Below are positions 1 to 7,421 of a stretch of 13,443 nt of DNA, in pieces (within the stretch, counting starts at the first letter, position 1; each line of letters begins with the position of its first letter). Source of the stretch: an uncultured Planctomycetota bacterium (GTDB taxonomy: Bacteria > Planctomycetota > Planctomycetia > Pirellulales > Thermoguttaceae); the NCBI GenBank assembly GCA_902797455.1, contig CADBTE010000243.1, positions 1 through 13,443 on the forward strand, written 5' to 3'. The notes beneath the pieces are model-generated. The model made no database searches and was not told the DNA's origin. It worked only from the letters and a program-made list of their open reading frames with translations. A program made the position numbers and the translations under genes.

Positions 1-2387
1 ATGGGACGCCGGGCCGCGTGGTGGGTCTGTTTCTCCTCGGCATCTTCTTCACCGGCGGCGGCCAGTTCCTCATCGGTGGGCCGGTCGATGATGAATCCCT
101 GTGGTGTCCCGCGCTGGCTCATCATGTTGTTCTTCGCGCCGGAGCCATATTGATCCGCCCCGCCGTGATCGACGACAAAGCTGAAGTTTCCGCCGCAGTC
201 ATACGCCTGGTGGTAGGTAATACCGCTGCTGGCGTATCCCTGCCCGCGGCCGAGGTACCGATCCTCGCCGCGGTAGTCTAAAAGGAATCCAAGACTCCCC
301 TCGGCACCGGAACCCTGGGTCAGGCCGCCGGTCGCCTCATAGGCGTCATCACCGGAGAAATCGACCAGGAAGCCGCCCGACAGATCCCAGGCCATCCCCA
401 GCCCCATGATCGTCCCGTTGTATCGGTCGTTTCCGGCATCGTCAAAGAGGAACCCCAAGGCGTAGTGACAGCCGAACCCGTTGCTGAAACGCTGCCAGCG
501 TTCCTGTGTTCGGGCGTTGTTCGTGTAAGATTTCAGGGTCGCCCCGACACGGACATCGTCGCCGCTGAAATCACGCAGGAAACCGAGCGCCATCCAGTAT
601 CCGCCGCCGTGTCCGAAGTAGTCGTATTCGTAGGTGTCGTTCCCTTCCCCCTCCAGGAGAACACCGATACCGCCGCAGGCGACACCGCGCACCCCCGAGC
701 CGATCCCCTGCCCCCAGCCGTCATAGCCCGGATGCTCGGGATAGGAATCTTCGTAGTAACCGCCGACGTAGTAGTAGTCATCCCCGGCCTGATCAAAGAG
801 GAGGCCGAATCCGCGGGGATTCCCGAGCCCCTGAGCCAGCAGAGCGGCGCGATACTGGTCGTCACCGCCGCGATCGATGACCGCGCCGAAACCTTCCATC
901 GCGCACCCCTGAACCCGTTTGAACCCTAAGTAACGGTCGTTTCCATCCATGTCGATTAAGATGCCGATCCCGCCAATCGCGCCCCCCTGAGCGATATCAC
1001 GGGCACGATAGAAGTCATTTCCTTTCTCGTTATACAGGATGGAGACACCGAGTATCGCGCCCCCCTGGATCCCCGCCTTGGTCCCTTCGAAGGTATCGTC
1101 CCCCTCCCCCAGGTCGAGAACCAGAAGGATGGGCCGCTTCGGGCTGCAGGAGCCCTCTTTGTAGGTATCGTTCCCGCCCAGGTCAATCAGGCAGACCAAG
1201 TCCTCGATAGCGTCCAGTTCCCAGGTATTGTCCTCCGAACCGCCGATGACGATATTCCCGGCGGGGGTCGAAACCCTTTGGCAGACCTGCCCGCTGACGG
1301 TGACTTCCTCGAACATGCCCGGCTCAATTTTTTTGAGTACATCGATGACACGCGGCGAGGTGAGCGGCAGGAGCGTCTCCGCGGCGTCATACATCGCCGC
1401 GCCGTTGACTTTCTCCATCAGATCGATCACGTTTTTCGCCTGATTGACCGCCGAGATGGTATGGCCATAGTGCGTCTGAGCACAGAAGATCGAGAAACTC
1501 TCGCTGGTAACATACCGAATTTCCTCGGGTTTCAGGAGTGACAGCGCCTGGGTGTGGAGTTCCGCGGCTTTGGTGAGCGCGACCCCTACCCCGAGAACGG
1601 CCTGCTGAGGGGTCTGCGGCGCGTAGAGGAACGGTTCGGCGAAGGTCGCCGGTGAAAGGTCCATCTTCACGCGAGCCTGGCGCAAACCGCGGATAATGCC
1701 GTTGGTCCCCGAGGCGATATCCTCATAGAGCTGCCGCGTAAACTCCTCGGCGTAAAAGACCGAGGTGATCGGATCGCGATAGAGCTTATCGTACCAGCTC
1801 AGACGGCATCGATTGTTCAGTTCCAAACCGGTGGAGAGGCGGTTGGTGCGGGCCAGGACGCTGGCCGCGTACTTTTGCCATTTCCGATAGACCGACTCGG
1901 ATCGCCGGGTATTGATGCCGCTGACAACGTCTTCATACATATCGCGCAAGGCATCCTGCGCGTTGGCGTAACCGGCACGGACGACCGGCTCTTTGTAGGT
2001 ATCTTCCTCCTCGGAGGTCACCCCAAGCTGCCTTGCTTCGTCGTAGGTAAACGGAGTGCTTTGATCGTCGGAAGAGTTGTCGACCGGTTCAAGATCCGGG
2101 ATTTCAACGCGGGCATCGGGGGCTTTCGGGTTTTCCGACGGAGCGATCGTGTGGGTGGAGTCTTCGCCGTTGATGGTCACATGGTCACCGGCGGTGTCTT
2201 CCGCCGGCAGATCGGCCGGCACCTCACCGGCGGCCGCCGGGACGCTTTCATCAGTGATTGACTCAGTCGGCGTATCCATCGTATTGTCTGTCCGCGCGTC
2301 AGCCACCTGGCGGCCCAGCATCACGGCGCCACAGAAAATAAGAGCAACGGCAAGCCCGTGCGACAACACTCTTCTGTAAAGGTTCAT
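1..2387 (-). CDS. Large exported protein with GxD-type tandem repeats (3' end outside window)
   Basis: The minus strand is open from ATG at 2387 to the left edge, giving 795 residues with no stop. Residues 1-31 look like a Sec signal peptide: basic MNLYRR, a hydrophobic stretch, and an A-D-A site near 29-31. Residues 32-112 are an acidic, Pro/Ser/Thr-rich low-complexity linker, and 135-360 look mostly helical. From 401 to 750 a motif of the form hD-x-x-G-(N/D/E/A)-D-x-(Y/F) occurs about 12 times, for example IDLGGNDTY (401), IDMDGNDRY (478), IDRGGDDQY (504) and FDDAGNDRY (648). Most copies are 26-28 residues apart, and each is preceded by a Gly-rich stretch such as QGGAIGGIGILI. The visible C-terminus (770-790) is acidic. 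No enzymatic domain is recognised. The Asp/Gly pattern suggests a Ca2+-binding or beta-solenoid surface protein, but the spacing is not that of RTX nonapeptides. The start is preceded only by a weak AGGT; an in-frame GTG lies one codon upstream. Confidence 0.85.
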   Translation of the reverse strand, partial: MNLYRRVLSHGLAVALIFCGAVMLGRQVADARTDNTMDTPTESITDESVPAAAGEVPADLPAEDTAGDHVTINGEDSTHTIAPSENPKAPDARVEIPDLEPVDNSSDDQSTPFTYDEARQLGVTSEEEDTYKEPVVRAGYANAQDALRDMYEDVVSGINTRRSESVYRKWQKYAASVLARTNRLSTGLELNNRCRLSWYDKLYRDPITSVFYAEEFTRQLYEDIASGTNGIIRGLRQARVKMDLSPATFAEPFLYAPQTPQQAVLGVGVALTKAAELHTQALSLLKPEEIRYVTSESFSIFCAQTHYGHTISAVNQAKNVIDLMEKVNGAAMYDAAETLLPLTSPRVIDVLKKIEPGMFEEVTVSGQVCQRVSTPAGNIVIGGSEDNTWELDAIEDLVCLIDLGGNDTYKEGSCSPKRPILLVLDLGEGDDTFEGTKAGIQGGAILGVSILYNEKGNDFYRARDIAQGGAIGGIGILIDMDGNDRYLGFKRVQGCAMEGFGAVIDRGGDDQYRAALLAQGLGNPRGFGLLFDQAGDDYYYVGGYYEDSYPEHPGYDGWGQGIGSGVRGVACGGIGVLLEGEGNDTYEYDYFGHGGGYWMALGFLRDFSGDDVRVGATLKSYTNNARTQERWQRFSNGFGCHYALGFLFDDAGNDRYNGTIMGLGMAWDLSGGFLVDFSGDDAYEATGGLTQGSGAEGSLGFLLDYRGEDRYLGRGQGYASSGITYHQAYDCGGNFSFVVDHGGADQYGSGAKNNMMSQRGTPQGFIIDRPTDEELAAAGEEDAEEKQTHHAARRP

Positions 2388-2415
2388 CACCTACCCGTTC
2401 ATCTGATGATCTAGC

Positions 2416-2463
2416 GGCCGAGGAATTCGGCCTTTTATGGCATACCGCCGCGAGCGGCAGGTA
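2416..2463. repeat. Pair of adjacent hairpins in the leader of the repeat-protein gene
   Basis: Hairpin 1 is GGCCGA (2416-2421), loop GGAAT, TCGGCC (2427-2432), followed on the plus strand by TTTT (2433-2436). It therefore looks like a minimal intrinsic terminator reading rightwards. Hairpin 2 is TACC-GCCG (2443-2450), loop CGAG, CGGC, bulged A, GGTA (2455-2463). On the minus strand both would lie in the 5' untranslated leader of the repeat-protein gene, 29-76 nt before its ATG, so they could instead be leader structure. The complementarity is read directly; the function is unknown. Confidence 0.45.
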
Positions 2464-2763
2464 CACAGACTCATTGGTAGGTTTTCGACCCCAACAGTCG
2501 GGGCCCTCCAGTCACTTTCCCCATTTTTGGCCAAACTGGCAAGACGGCCCCTCCCTTAAACACAAAGCCAACAAGAACGGTTTTATCCCTATTTTTCCTC
2601 TCCAGGAGCACCCGCTTTCGTTAATCTTAGACTATCTTATCCGTCTTTACCGTTCATTTCATCTGGGAGATTTTGTTTATAGCCCCCGGACATCTTGACT
2701 GAGAAAGATTAATATTTCCCAGGCCCCGCTGCCAGATACGCCCAATTTTAGGGGAAAGCTAAC

Positions 2764-2792
2764 TTGTTTCCCCGTATCGTTGGGTATATAAT
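2764..2792 (+). promoter_or_regulatory. Sigma70-type promoter for the mutarotase cluster
   Basis: A -35 element TTGTTT (2764-2769) is followed by exactly 17 bp and a perfect consensus -10 element TATAAT (2787-2792). Transcription should start near 2799, leaving a leader of about 70 nt before the GTG start at 2869. It is the best promoter match noticed in the window and stands at the head of six co-directional genes. Confidence 0.65.
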
Positions 2793-2802
2793 CGACTGCT
2801 GT

Positions 2803-2863
2803 GGGGTCTAACCGCGAAATGGCCCCTTTCCTAAAAAACAATTTCTCCCGATCATATGGAGGG
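2803..2863 (+). promoter_or_regulatory. Structured 5' leader with possible ribosome-site masking
   Basis: Close to the predicted transcript 5' end, GGGGTC (2803-2808) can pair with GGCCCC (2821-2826, one G-U pair) around a 12-nt loop. Further on, CTCC (2845-2848) is complementary to GGAG (2858-2861) of the Shine-Dalgarno sequence GGAGGG across a 9-nt loop, extendable by two wobble pairs. The first may protect the RNA end; the second could weakly mask the ribosome site. Both are short stems, and regulation is only a possibility. Confidence 0.3.
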
Positions 2864-2868
2864 TATCC

Positions 2869-4200
2869 GTGAAGTCACTATTTTTGTCGCTGGCTGTCTT
2901 GGGGTCCGCTTTTTGCTTCCTTTTAAGCAATAACGCGCCTGGACAAGAGGCCCCATCCCCTGAGACCTGTGGCCCCGCCGTCATCTACATTCAGCCCCCG
3001 CAGCCTCTGGTTCCCTGGTCCCGCCGCCCGGTTCTGGGAAGCCCGCTGCAGATTCGGTTCCTCCCCCAGTTTGTCCCGGTCCAAATCTGCCCGCAGCAAG
3101 CCGCAGGCGCTGACAACAGCACCGGCGACGCCTCCTCAGCAGACGAGGCCGTTACCTCCCGCCCCTTTGGGGCCACCTCTGAGGGGACACCTGTCACCGC
3201 CTGGACACTGAAGAACAAAAACGGTCTTTCGGCGGTCATTCTCGACTTCGGCGGAGTCCTCTACGAGATGAACACGCCTGATCGTGACGGTAATTTCGCC
3301 AACATCTCCTGCAACTACCCGACGATCCCCGAATATCAGACGATCCGTCCTTACTTCGGTTCGCTCGTCGGCCGTTACGCCAACCGAATCGCCAAAGGGA
3401 AATTCACTATCGATGGGACCGAATACAGCGTCCCGGTCAACGATGGTGAAAACGCGCTGCATGGCGGGCTCAAGGGGTTTGACCAGGTGATGTGGAGCGT
3501 CGAGCCGTACACCAAAGACAACGCCGTCGGGCTCCATCTCACCTATACCGCCGCCGACGGCGAAGAGGGATACCCCGGCACGCTGAGCGTCGCGGTTGAC
3601 TACGAGCTCAATGATGACAACGAACTGAAGATCGACTACACGGCGACCACCGACAAGGCGACCCCCGTCAACCTGACGAACCATACCTTCTGGAACCTCG
3701 GCGGCGCCACCAGCGGTTCGATCCTCGGCACCGAACTGAAACTGAACGCCTCCCATTTCCTCCCGACCGATTCCGGCCTGATTCCGACCGGTGAAATCGG
3801 CGATGTCACCGGTACCCCTCTTGATTTCCGTCAGACCAAGACCATCGGTCAGGATATCGCCAACGTGACCGAGCCGCAGTTCAACGGCGGTTATGACCAT
3901 TGCCTCATTTTGGACGCCCAGGAAGGCGAAGGCCTGACCTTCTGCGCCGCGGCGCGCGATCCGAATACCGGCCGCACACTCGAGATCACGACCTCCGAAC
4001 CGGCGGTCCAATTCTATTCGGGGAATTTCCTTGACGGTTCCACCGGCGTTGGGGATTACAAGTACCAGAAGCAGTCGGCCTTCTGTCTGGAGACACAGCA
4101 CTATCCCGACTCCCCCAACCACGCGGAGTTCCCCAATACCATTTTGCGCCCCGGCGATGTCTATCGCCACACCACTGTTCATAAGTTCGGTTGCCAGTGA
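2869..4200 (+). CDS. Exported aldose 1-epimerase (mutarotase) with an N-terminal extension
   Basis: This 443-residue protein starts at GTG with GGAGGG 5 nt upstream. Residues 1-25 look like a Sec signal peptide (MKSLFLSLAVLGSAFCFLLS then NNAPG), with no proper lipobox. Residues 30-95 are a Pro-rich stretch with two Cys (34, 74) and an Asp/Ser/Ala linker, resembling nothing I recognise. The aldose 1-epimerase domain covers about 99-441: FGSLVGRYANRI (163-174), ALHGG with His198, NLTNHTFWNL with His272, GYDH with Asp343, and LETQHYPDSPN with Glu408. In the GalM family two His and one Glu act in interconverting alpha and beta sugar anomers, and all are present. The usual length is about 340-350, so the excess is the signal plus extension. 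The protein probably acts in the periplasm or outside. Its next neighbour is a signal-less paralogue, so it arose by tandem duplication. The true sugar is unknown. Confidence 0.9.
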   Translation: MKSLFLSLAVLGSAFCFLLSNNAPGQEAPSPETCGPAVIYIQPPQPLVPWSRRPVLGSPLQIRFLPQFVPVQICPQQAAGADNSTGDASSADEAVTSRPFGATSEGTPVTAWTLKNKNGLSAVILDFGGVLYEMNTPDRDGNFANISCNYPTIPEYQTIRPYFGSLVGRYANRIAKGKFTIDGTEYSVPVNDGENALHGGLKGFDQVMWSVEPYTKDNAVGLHLTYTAADGEEGYPGTLSVAVDYELNDDNELKIDYTATTDKATPVNLTNHTFWNLGGATSGSILGTELKLNASHFLPTDSGLIPTGEIGDVTGTPLDFRQTKTIGQDIANVTEPQFNGGYDHCLILDAQEGEGLTFCAAARDPNTGRTLEITTSEPAVQFYSGNFLDGSTGVGDYKYQKQSAFCLETQHYPDSPNHAEFPNTILRPGDVYRHTTVHKFGCQ

Positions 4201-4236
4201 TATCCGAAGCGCGGCATCGAATAAGGAGGACGCCCC

Positions 4237-5286
4237 ATGAGTATTGCATCCAAGCCGTTCGGCACCACAAAAAGCGGTCAAAAAGTCACCGCCTGGACGC
4301 TGAAGAACAAAAACGGTCTTTCGGCGGTTGTTCTAGACTTCGGGGGCGTTCTCCATGAAATGAACACGCCCGACCGTGACGGCCGTCTCACCAATATCTC
4401 CTGCAATTACCCCGATGTCTCCTCGTACGAAGAGATCCGCCCCTTCTTTGGTTCTCTGGTCGGCCGTTACGCCAACCGGATCGCCAAAGGAAAGTTCTCT
4501 ATCGACGGGGTCGAATATCATGTCCCGATCAACAACGGTGAAAACGCGCTGCACGGTGGGCTGAAGGGGTTTGACCAAGTCATTTACGGCGTCGAGCCGC
4601 TGGAGAGCGAAAACGGCATCCGGCTGACCTACACCTCCCCCGACGGGGAGGAAGGTTACCCCGGAACACTCGACCTGACAGTCGACTACGTTCTTAATGA
4701 CGCCGATGAGCTCATCATCCGCTATCGCGCTGTCACCGACAAGCCGACGGTTCTCAACCTGACGAACCACACCTTCTGGAACCTCAACGGCGCTTTCGGG
4801 GGGGATATCCTCCCCACCGAGCTGACGCTTTGCGCCTCGCGCTGTCTGGCCGCCGACTCGGGGCTTATCCCGATCGGTCAGTACGTCAATACCGCTGGAA
4901 CGCCGCTGGACTTCAGCCAGCCCAAACCGATCGGCCGCGATATCGCCGGTATCACCGAGCCTCAGTTCAATGGCGGCTATGATCACTGCTACGTGCTCGA
5001 TAAAGCCAAAGAAGGGGAACTTTCCCTCTGCGCTGAGGCCTTCGACCCGCGCAGCGGCCGGACGATGGAGATCTCCACCACCGAACCGGGCGCCCAGCTC
5101 TATACGGCCAACTTCATCGACGGCACCACCGGCGTGGGGGACTACAAGTACCAGAAATACTGCGCCTTCTGTGTCGAGGCCCAGCATTATCCCGACTCGC
5201 CGAATCGTCCGGAATTCCCGACCACGCTCATGCGGCCCGGTCAGGTTTATCTCCAGACTACCGTGCATCGGTTCGGTATCCGTTAG
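4237..5286 (+). CDS. galM: Cytoplasmic aldose 1-epimerase (galactose mutarotase)
   Basis: A 349-residue protein of normal GalM length with no signal peptide, hence cytoplasmic. A strong AAGGAGGA (4223-4230) lies 6 nt before the ATG. Motifs: FGSLVGRYANRI (71-82), ALHGG with His106, NLTNHTFWNL with His178, GYDH with Asp249, and VEAQHYPDSPN with Glu314. These supply the two His and the Glu expected for ring-opening anomer interconversion. It begins 36 bp after the stop of its exported paralogue. The two proteins align end to end over the catalytic domain without large gaps, and some stretches are nearly identical in DNA (3198-3236 versus 4291-4329). The family also includes glucose, xylose and hexose-6-phosphate mutarotases, so the symbol states the family rather than the proven sugar. 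Confidence 0.92.
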   Translation: MSIASKPFGTTKSGQKVTAWTLKNKNGLSAVVLDFGGVLHEMNTPDRDGRLTNISCNYPDVSSYEEIRPFFGSLVGRYANRIAKGKFSIDGVEYHVPINNGENALHGGLKGFDQVIYGVEPLESENGIRLTYTSPDGEEGYPGTLDLTVDYVLNDADELIIRYRAVTDKPTVLNLTNHTFWNLNGAFGGDILPTELTLCASRCLAADSGLIPIGQYVNTAGTPLDFSQPKPIGRDIAGITEPQFNGGYDHCYVLDKAKEGELSLCAEAFDPRSGRTMEISTTEPGAQLYTANFIDGTTGVGDYKYQKYCAFCVEAQHYPDSPNRPEFPTTLMRPGQVYLQTTVHRFGIR

Positions 5287-5334
5287 TTTTCCCGTTCGCC
5301 GCCCAGTTGAGCCCCGCGCAGGGGAAAGGCCGAG

Positions 5335-6210
5335 ATGTCCAAGAATTCCGATGTCATTGCACTCGACACGGTCGCCGAGTTTCTGACAGAGATATTCCCT
5401 CCGGCCCTGGCCGAAGAGTGGGACAACACCGGTCTTTTGATCGGTGACCGTACCCGTCCGGTCAGGACCGTTGTCACGGCTTTGACCGTTACCCTCGAGG
5501 TTGTCGGTGAGGCCGCGCGCTGTGGGGCCGATCTTATCGTCTCGCACCATCCTTTCCCGTTTAGGGCGGCTAAACGATGGACGAGCGAAACCGCCGCCGG
5601 GGCGCTTCTTTTGGCCTTGGCCGGTAAGGGCTTGGCCCTTTACAGCCCTCATACGAGTTTCGATTCGGCGCTTTGGGGAATCAACCGCCAAATCGCCGCG
5701 CTTCTGGAGCTGACCGACGTGGTCCCGATGCGTCCGCTCCCCGTTCTTCCCAATGCCGCGATGCTTTCCGGGCTTGAACCGGATACCACCGACTTGCTTA
5801 AGACGGAGCTATCCGCTGCCTTGGGGGCCGGGCGTATCGGCAGTTTCCGAAGACCGTTCCCTCTGTCGGAACTCCTTAAAAAAGTTCGCGAGATATTCTC
5901 TGTGCAAACGTTTCCCTATGTCGGAAGATTGGACAATGAGATTTCCCGCGTTGCCATCGCCTGCGGAGCGGCGGACGATTTTGTCGAGGACGCCATTCGC
6001 CTGAAGGCCGACGCCATCGTGCTGGGTGAAATTCGCTATCATCACGCGCTGGAGGCCGAACAGGCCGGTCTGGCCGTTTTAGCCCCCGGACACTTCGCGA
6101 CCGAACACTTCGCGACCGTTGCGCTGGCCGATCGCCTGGCACGGAGGTTTCCCCAACTGAACATTCTGGCCTCACAGGAAGAACGTGACCCCTTCCGGTT
6201 TGACGGCTAG
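5335..6210 (+). CDS. NIF3-family dinuclear metal-centre protein
   Basis: The 291-residue protein has the NIF3/YbgI (DUF34) pattern: EEWDNTGLLIG (27-37), LIVSHHPFPF with His71 and His72, YSPHTSFD with Asp110, GRIGSF (166-171), ALE-type region IRYHHALEAE (233-242), and PGHFATEH with His253 and Glu257. The paired His, the Asp and the C-terminal His/Glu are the dinuclear metal ligands known for this fold, and all remain. The family is often labelled GTP cyclohydrolase I type 2, but its physiological role is not settled. The segment usually reading ALDVT is here ALTVT (49-53), so a commonly conserved Asp is replaced. The start is ATG after GGGGAAAGG (5321-5329), 48 bp downstream of galM, suggesting co-transcription. 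A 15-bp tandem duplication sits in the last metal motif. I see no functional link to sugar metabolism. Confidence 0.85.
   Translation: MSKNSDVIALDTVAEFLTEIFPPALAEEWDNTGLLIGDRTRPVRTVVTALTVTLEVVGEAARCGADLIVSHHPFPFRAAKRWTSETAAGALLLALAGKGLALYSPHTSFDSALWGINRQIAALLELTDVVPMRPLPVLPNAAMLSGLEPDTTDLLKTELSAALGAGRIGSFRRPFPLSELLKKVREIFSVQTFPYVGRLDNEISRVAIACGAADDFVEDAIRLKADAIVLGEIRYHHALEAEQAGLAVLAPGHFATEHFATVALADRLARRFPQLNILASQEERDPFRFDG
6091..6120 (+). repeat. Tandem 15-bp duplication inside the NIF3-family gene
   Basis: Two adjacent 15-bp units, 6091-6105 and 6106-6120, share the first 13 bases (CACTTCGCGACCG). They encode HFATE then HFATV, so the metal-ligand motif HxxxE is followed directly by a near copy of itself. 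It looks like a small in-frame slippage duplication. Confidence 0.8.
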
Positions 6211-6240
6211 CGATCTTTCCCGTAAAATTGGGTTATTCCT

Positions 6241-6274
6241 CGGCAGCTTGGGCCTGTTGCCCCTAACGCTGCCG
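6241..6274 (+). repeat. Two-tier intergenic hairpin after the NIF3-family gene
   Basis: Outer arms CGGCAGC (6241-6247) and GCTGCCG (6268-6274) enclose inner arms GGGC (6250-6253) and GCCC (6259-6262) with loop CTGTT. It lies in the 118-bp gap before the TIM-barrel gene. No T tract follows, so it is not a typical intrinsic terminator on either strand. It could be an RNA processing or stabilising element that separates expression of the upstream and downstream halves of the cluster. A shorter TTACG-AAG-CGTAA hairpin follows at about 6280-6292. Confidence 0.45.
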
Positions 6275-6328
6275 GCACTTTACGAAGCGTAACCTCTGGT
6301 TAACGCGTCCCACTAAAGGAATCTTCCG

Positions 6329-7378
6329 ATGATGAAAGCCAAAGCCCAAACAAAGAAGAGTTTTCCGAAACTTCACAATGCCACCTGGCCGGGTGTGGTC
6401 GGTAAAGGCGCTGCTGGGTGTGATCCCTGTATCGGGCTGAACGAGATGCTCGACATGACGCGCGCGGCGCAGGTCAACGGCGTGAAGTTCGATGGTTTCG
6501 ATCTGTTTCTCGATCTCCCCCATTTCGATCCGTCGAAGATCGATGCCGAAACCGAACGTCTGGCCGAGCTGTCGTATCAGTACGGGCTCGACATCGGGAC
6601 GCTGGTCGCCCCCATTTGGTCGGGGTCGGCAATCGGGAGCGAAGAGAAGCGCCAGCATTTCCTCAACCAGGTTCGTATCGGCTGCGAGGCGGCGCAGAAG
6701 CTTCGCAAGCTCGGTGTTCGTCCGAACGGTTGTGTCCGTATCGACTCCTCCTGCTCGGTGGAAGAGTGGTCGAAAGATCCCGAGGGGAATCAAAAGATCC
6801 TGGCCGATACGTTCTCCAAAGCCTGCGATATCGCCGCGCAGTACGACGAGGTCCTCGCCGCTGAGGGGGAAATCTGCTGGGGCGGAATGCACAGCTGGAA
6901 GCGGATGCTCCAATTGCTCGAAATGGTCGACCGGCCGCAGACGCTCGGATTCCAGGCCGATATGTCCCATACGCTTCTCTATCTTCTCGGTGCCAACGCC
7001 CCGGAAGACCGCCTTCTCCCCGAAGATTTCGACTGGGCCGATACCGAAACCTTCGACCGTGCCTACAAAATGATGGCTAACGCCCTGCGTCCCTGGACGG
7101 TCGATCTGCATATCGCCCAAAACGACGGGACGGTCTTCGGAAGCGGTTCGCACGATAAAACGGGGCGCCACTGCCAGGCCAAAGATCCCAACGGAAAGCT
7201 CGATATCGTAAAATACGCCGGTTTTTGGCTCCGTGACGAAGACGGCCTGACCCGCCGATTCAACCATATCTGCTGGGATGGCTGTATGTTCCCCAATTCG
7301 GTCATGACCGACCCGACCACCTGGAACGACATTCTCGAGGTGATGGTCGGTGTTCGCGAAACCTACGGGTGGAAGTAG
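6329..7378 (+). CDS. Xylose-isomerase-like TIM-barrel protein (sugar isomerase/epimerase family)
   Basis: The 349-residue protein has the look of the AP endonuclease 2 / xylose isomerase-like TIM-barrel superfamily: alternating strand/helix segments with metal-ligand candidates at strand ends. Candidates are Glu179 or Glu181 in LAAEGEICWGG, Asp211 and His214 in GFQADMSHT, His261 in VDLHIAQND, and His275/His281 in GSHDKTGRHC. Members isomerise or epimerise sugars, inositols or sugar acids in the cytoplasm using divalent metal; the exact reaction cannot be assigned. The N-terminus is basic (MMKAKAQTKK) with no signal peptide. AAAGGA (6315-6320) precedes the first of two adjacent ATG codons by 8 nt; the second ATG (6332) is equally possible. 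Lying between two mutarotase genes upstream and a ROK kinase downstream fits a role in monosaccharide catabolism. A strict hexose or xylose isomerase is unlikely because the classical motifs of those families are not evident. Confidence 0.75.
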   Translation: MMKAKAQTKKSFPKLHNATWPGVVGKGAAGCDPCIGLNEMLDMTRAAQVNGVKFDGFDLFLDLPHFDPSKIDAETERLAELSYQYGLDIGTLVAPIWSGSAIGSEEKRQHFLNQVRIGCEAAQKLRKLGVRPNGCVRIDSSCSVEEWSKDPEGNQKILADTFSKACDIAAQYDEVLAAEGEICWGGMHSWKRMLQLLEMVDRPQTLGFQADMSHTLLYLLGANAPEDRLLPEDFDWADTETFDRAYKMMANALRPWTVDLHIAQNDGTVFGSGSHDKTGRHCQAKDPNGKLDIVKYAGFWLRDEDGLTRRFNHICWDGCMFPNSVMTDPTTWNDILEVMVGVRETYGWK

Positions 7379-7402
7379 CGTCAGATATCCTTTTCACGAC
7401 AT

Positions 7403-7421
7403 GGAGATAAAGCGAACAATG
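7403..7421 (+). promoter_or_regulatory. Ribosome site deciding the start of the dehydrogenase
   Basis: GGAG (7403-7406) lies 12 nt before ATG 7419. The in-frame ATG at 7401 overlaps this site and has no purine-rich sequence in front, and the reading frame open back to 7350 begins inside the preceding gene. Starting at 7419 places the nucleotide-binding motif right at the protein N-terminus (MNRTLFIGAGGVG), as usual for the family. Confidence 0.6.

Larger units (their letters stand above)
2388..2868. other. Divergent intergenic region (481 bp)
   Basis: This gap separates the minus-strand repeat protein from the plus-strand sugar cluster. The side nearest the repeat protein holds two hairpins (2416-2463). 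The side nearest the mutarotase gene holds a sigma70-like promoter (2764-2792), a short 5'-leader hairpin (2803-2826) and a Shine-Dalgarno sequence (GGAGGG, 2858-2863). The middle, about 2470-2700, is richer in A/T and pyrimidine tracts than the genes. I see no tRNA, small RNA or convincing gene there, and no clear promoter for the minus-strand gene. Confidence 0.7.

Noticed and set aside
401..1187. RTX toxin interpretation of the Gly/Asp repeats
   Set aside because: RTX repeats recur every nine residues as GGxGxDxUx. Here the motif recurs about every 27 residues, so the classical RTX label does not fit.
465..2379. Plus-strand open frames at the left end
   Set aside because: They are shadows of the minus-strand repeat protein, which is open through the whole region and has repeat structure and a signal peptide.
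2474..2698. 74-codon plus-strand open frame in the intergenic region
   Set aside because: The protein is low in recognisable structure, the start lacks a convincing ribosome site, and the base composition differs from the neighbouring genes.
2695..2721. TTGACT as a -35 element with TAATAT as -10
   Set aside because: The spacing between the two elements is about 9-10 bp, too short for sigma70; the 2764-2792 pair is much better.
3136..5691. Long minus-strand open frames (381 and 452 codons) opposite the mutarotase and NIF3-family genes
   Set aside because: They lie antisense to genes with intact catalytic motifs, show no recognisable domain, and are the expected by-product of high-GC codon use. 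The same applies to the minus-strand frames at 6263-7267, 7431-8108 and 8447-9268.
7350..7418. Upstream start at 7350 (or ATG 7401) for the dehydrogenase
   Set aside because: Position 7350 lies inside the preceding gene, and the extra residues are not family-like. ATG 7401 overlaps the ribosome site used for 7419.
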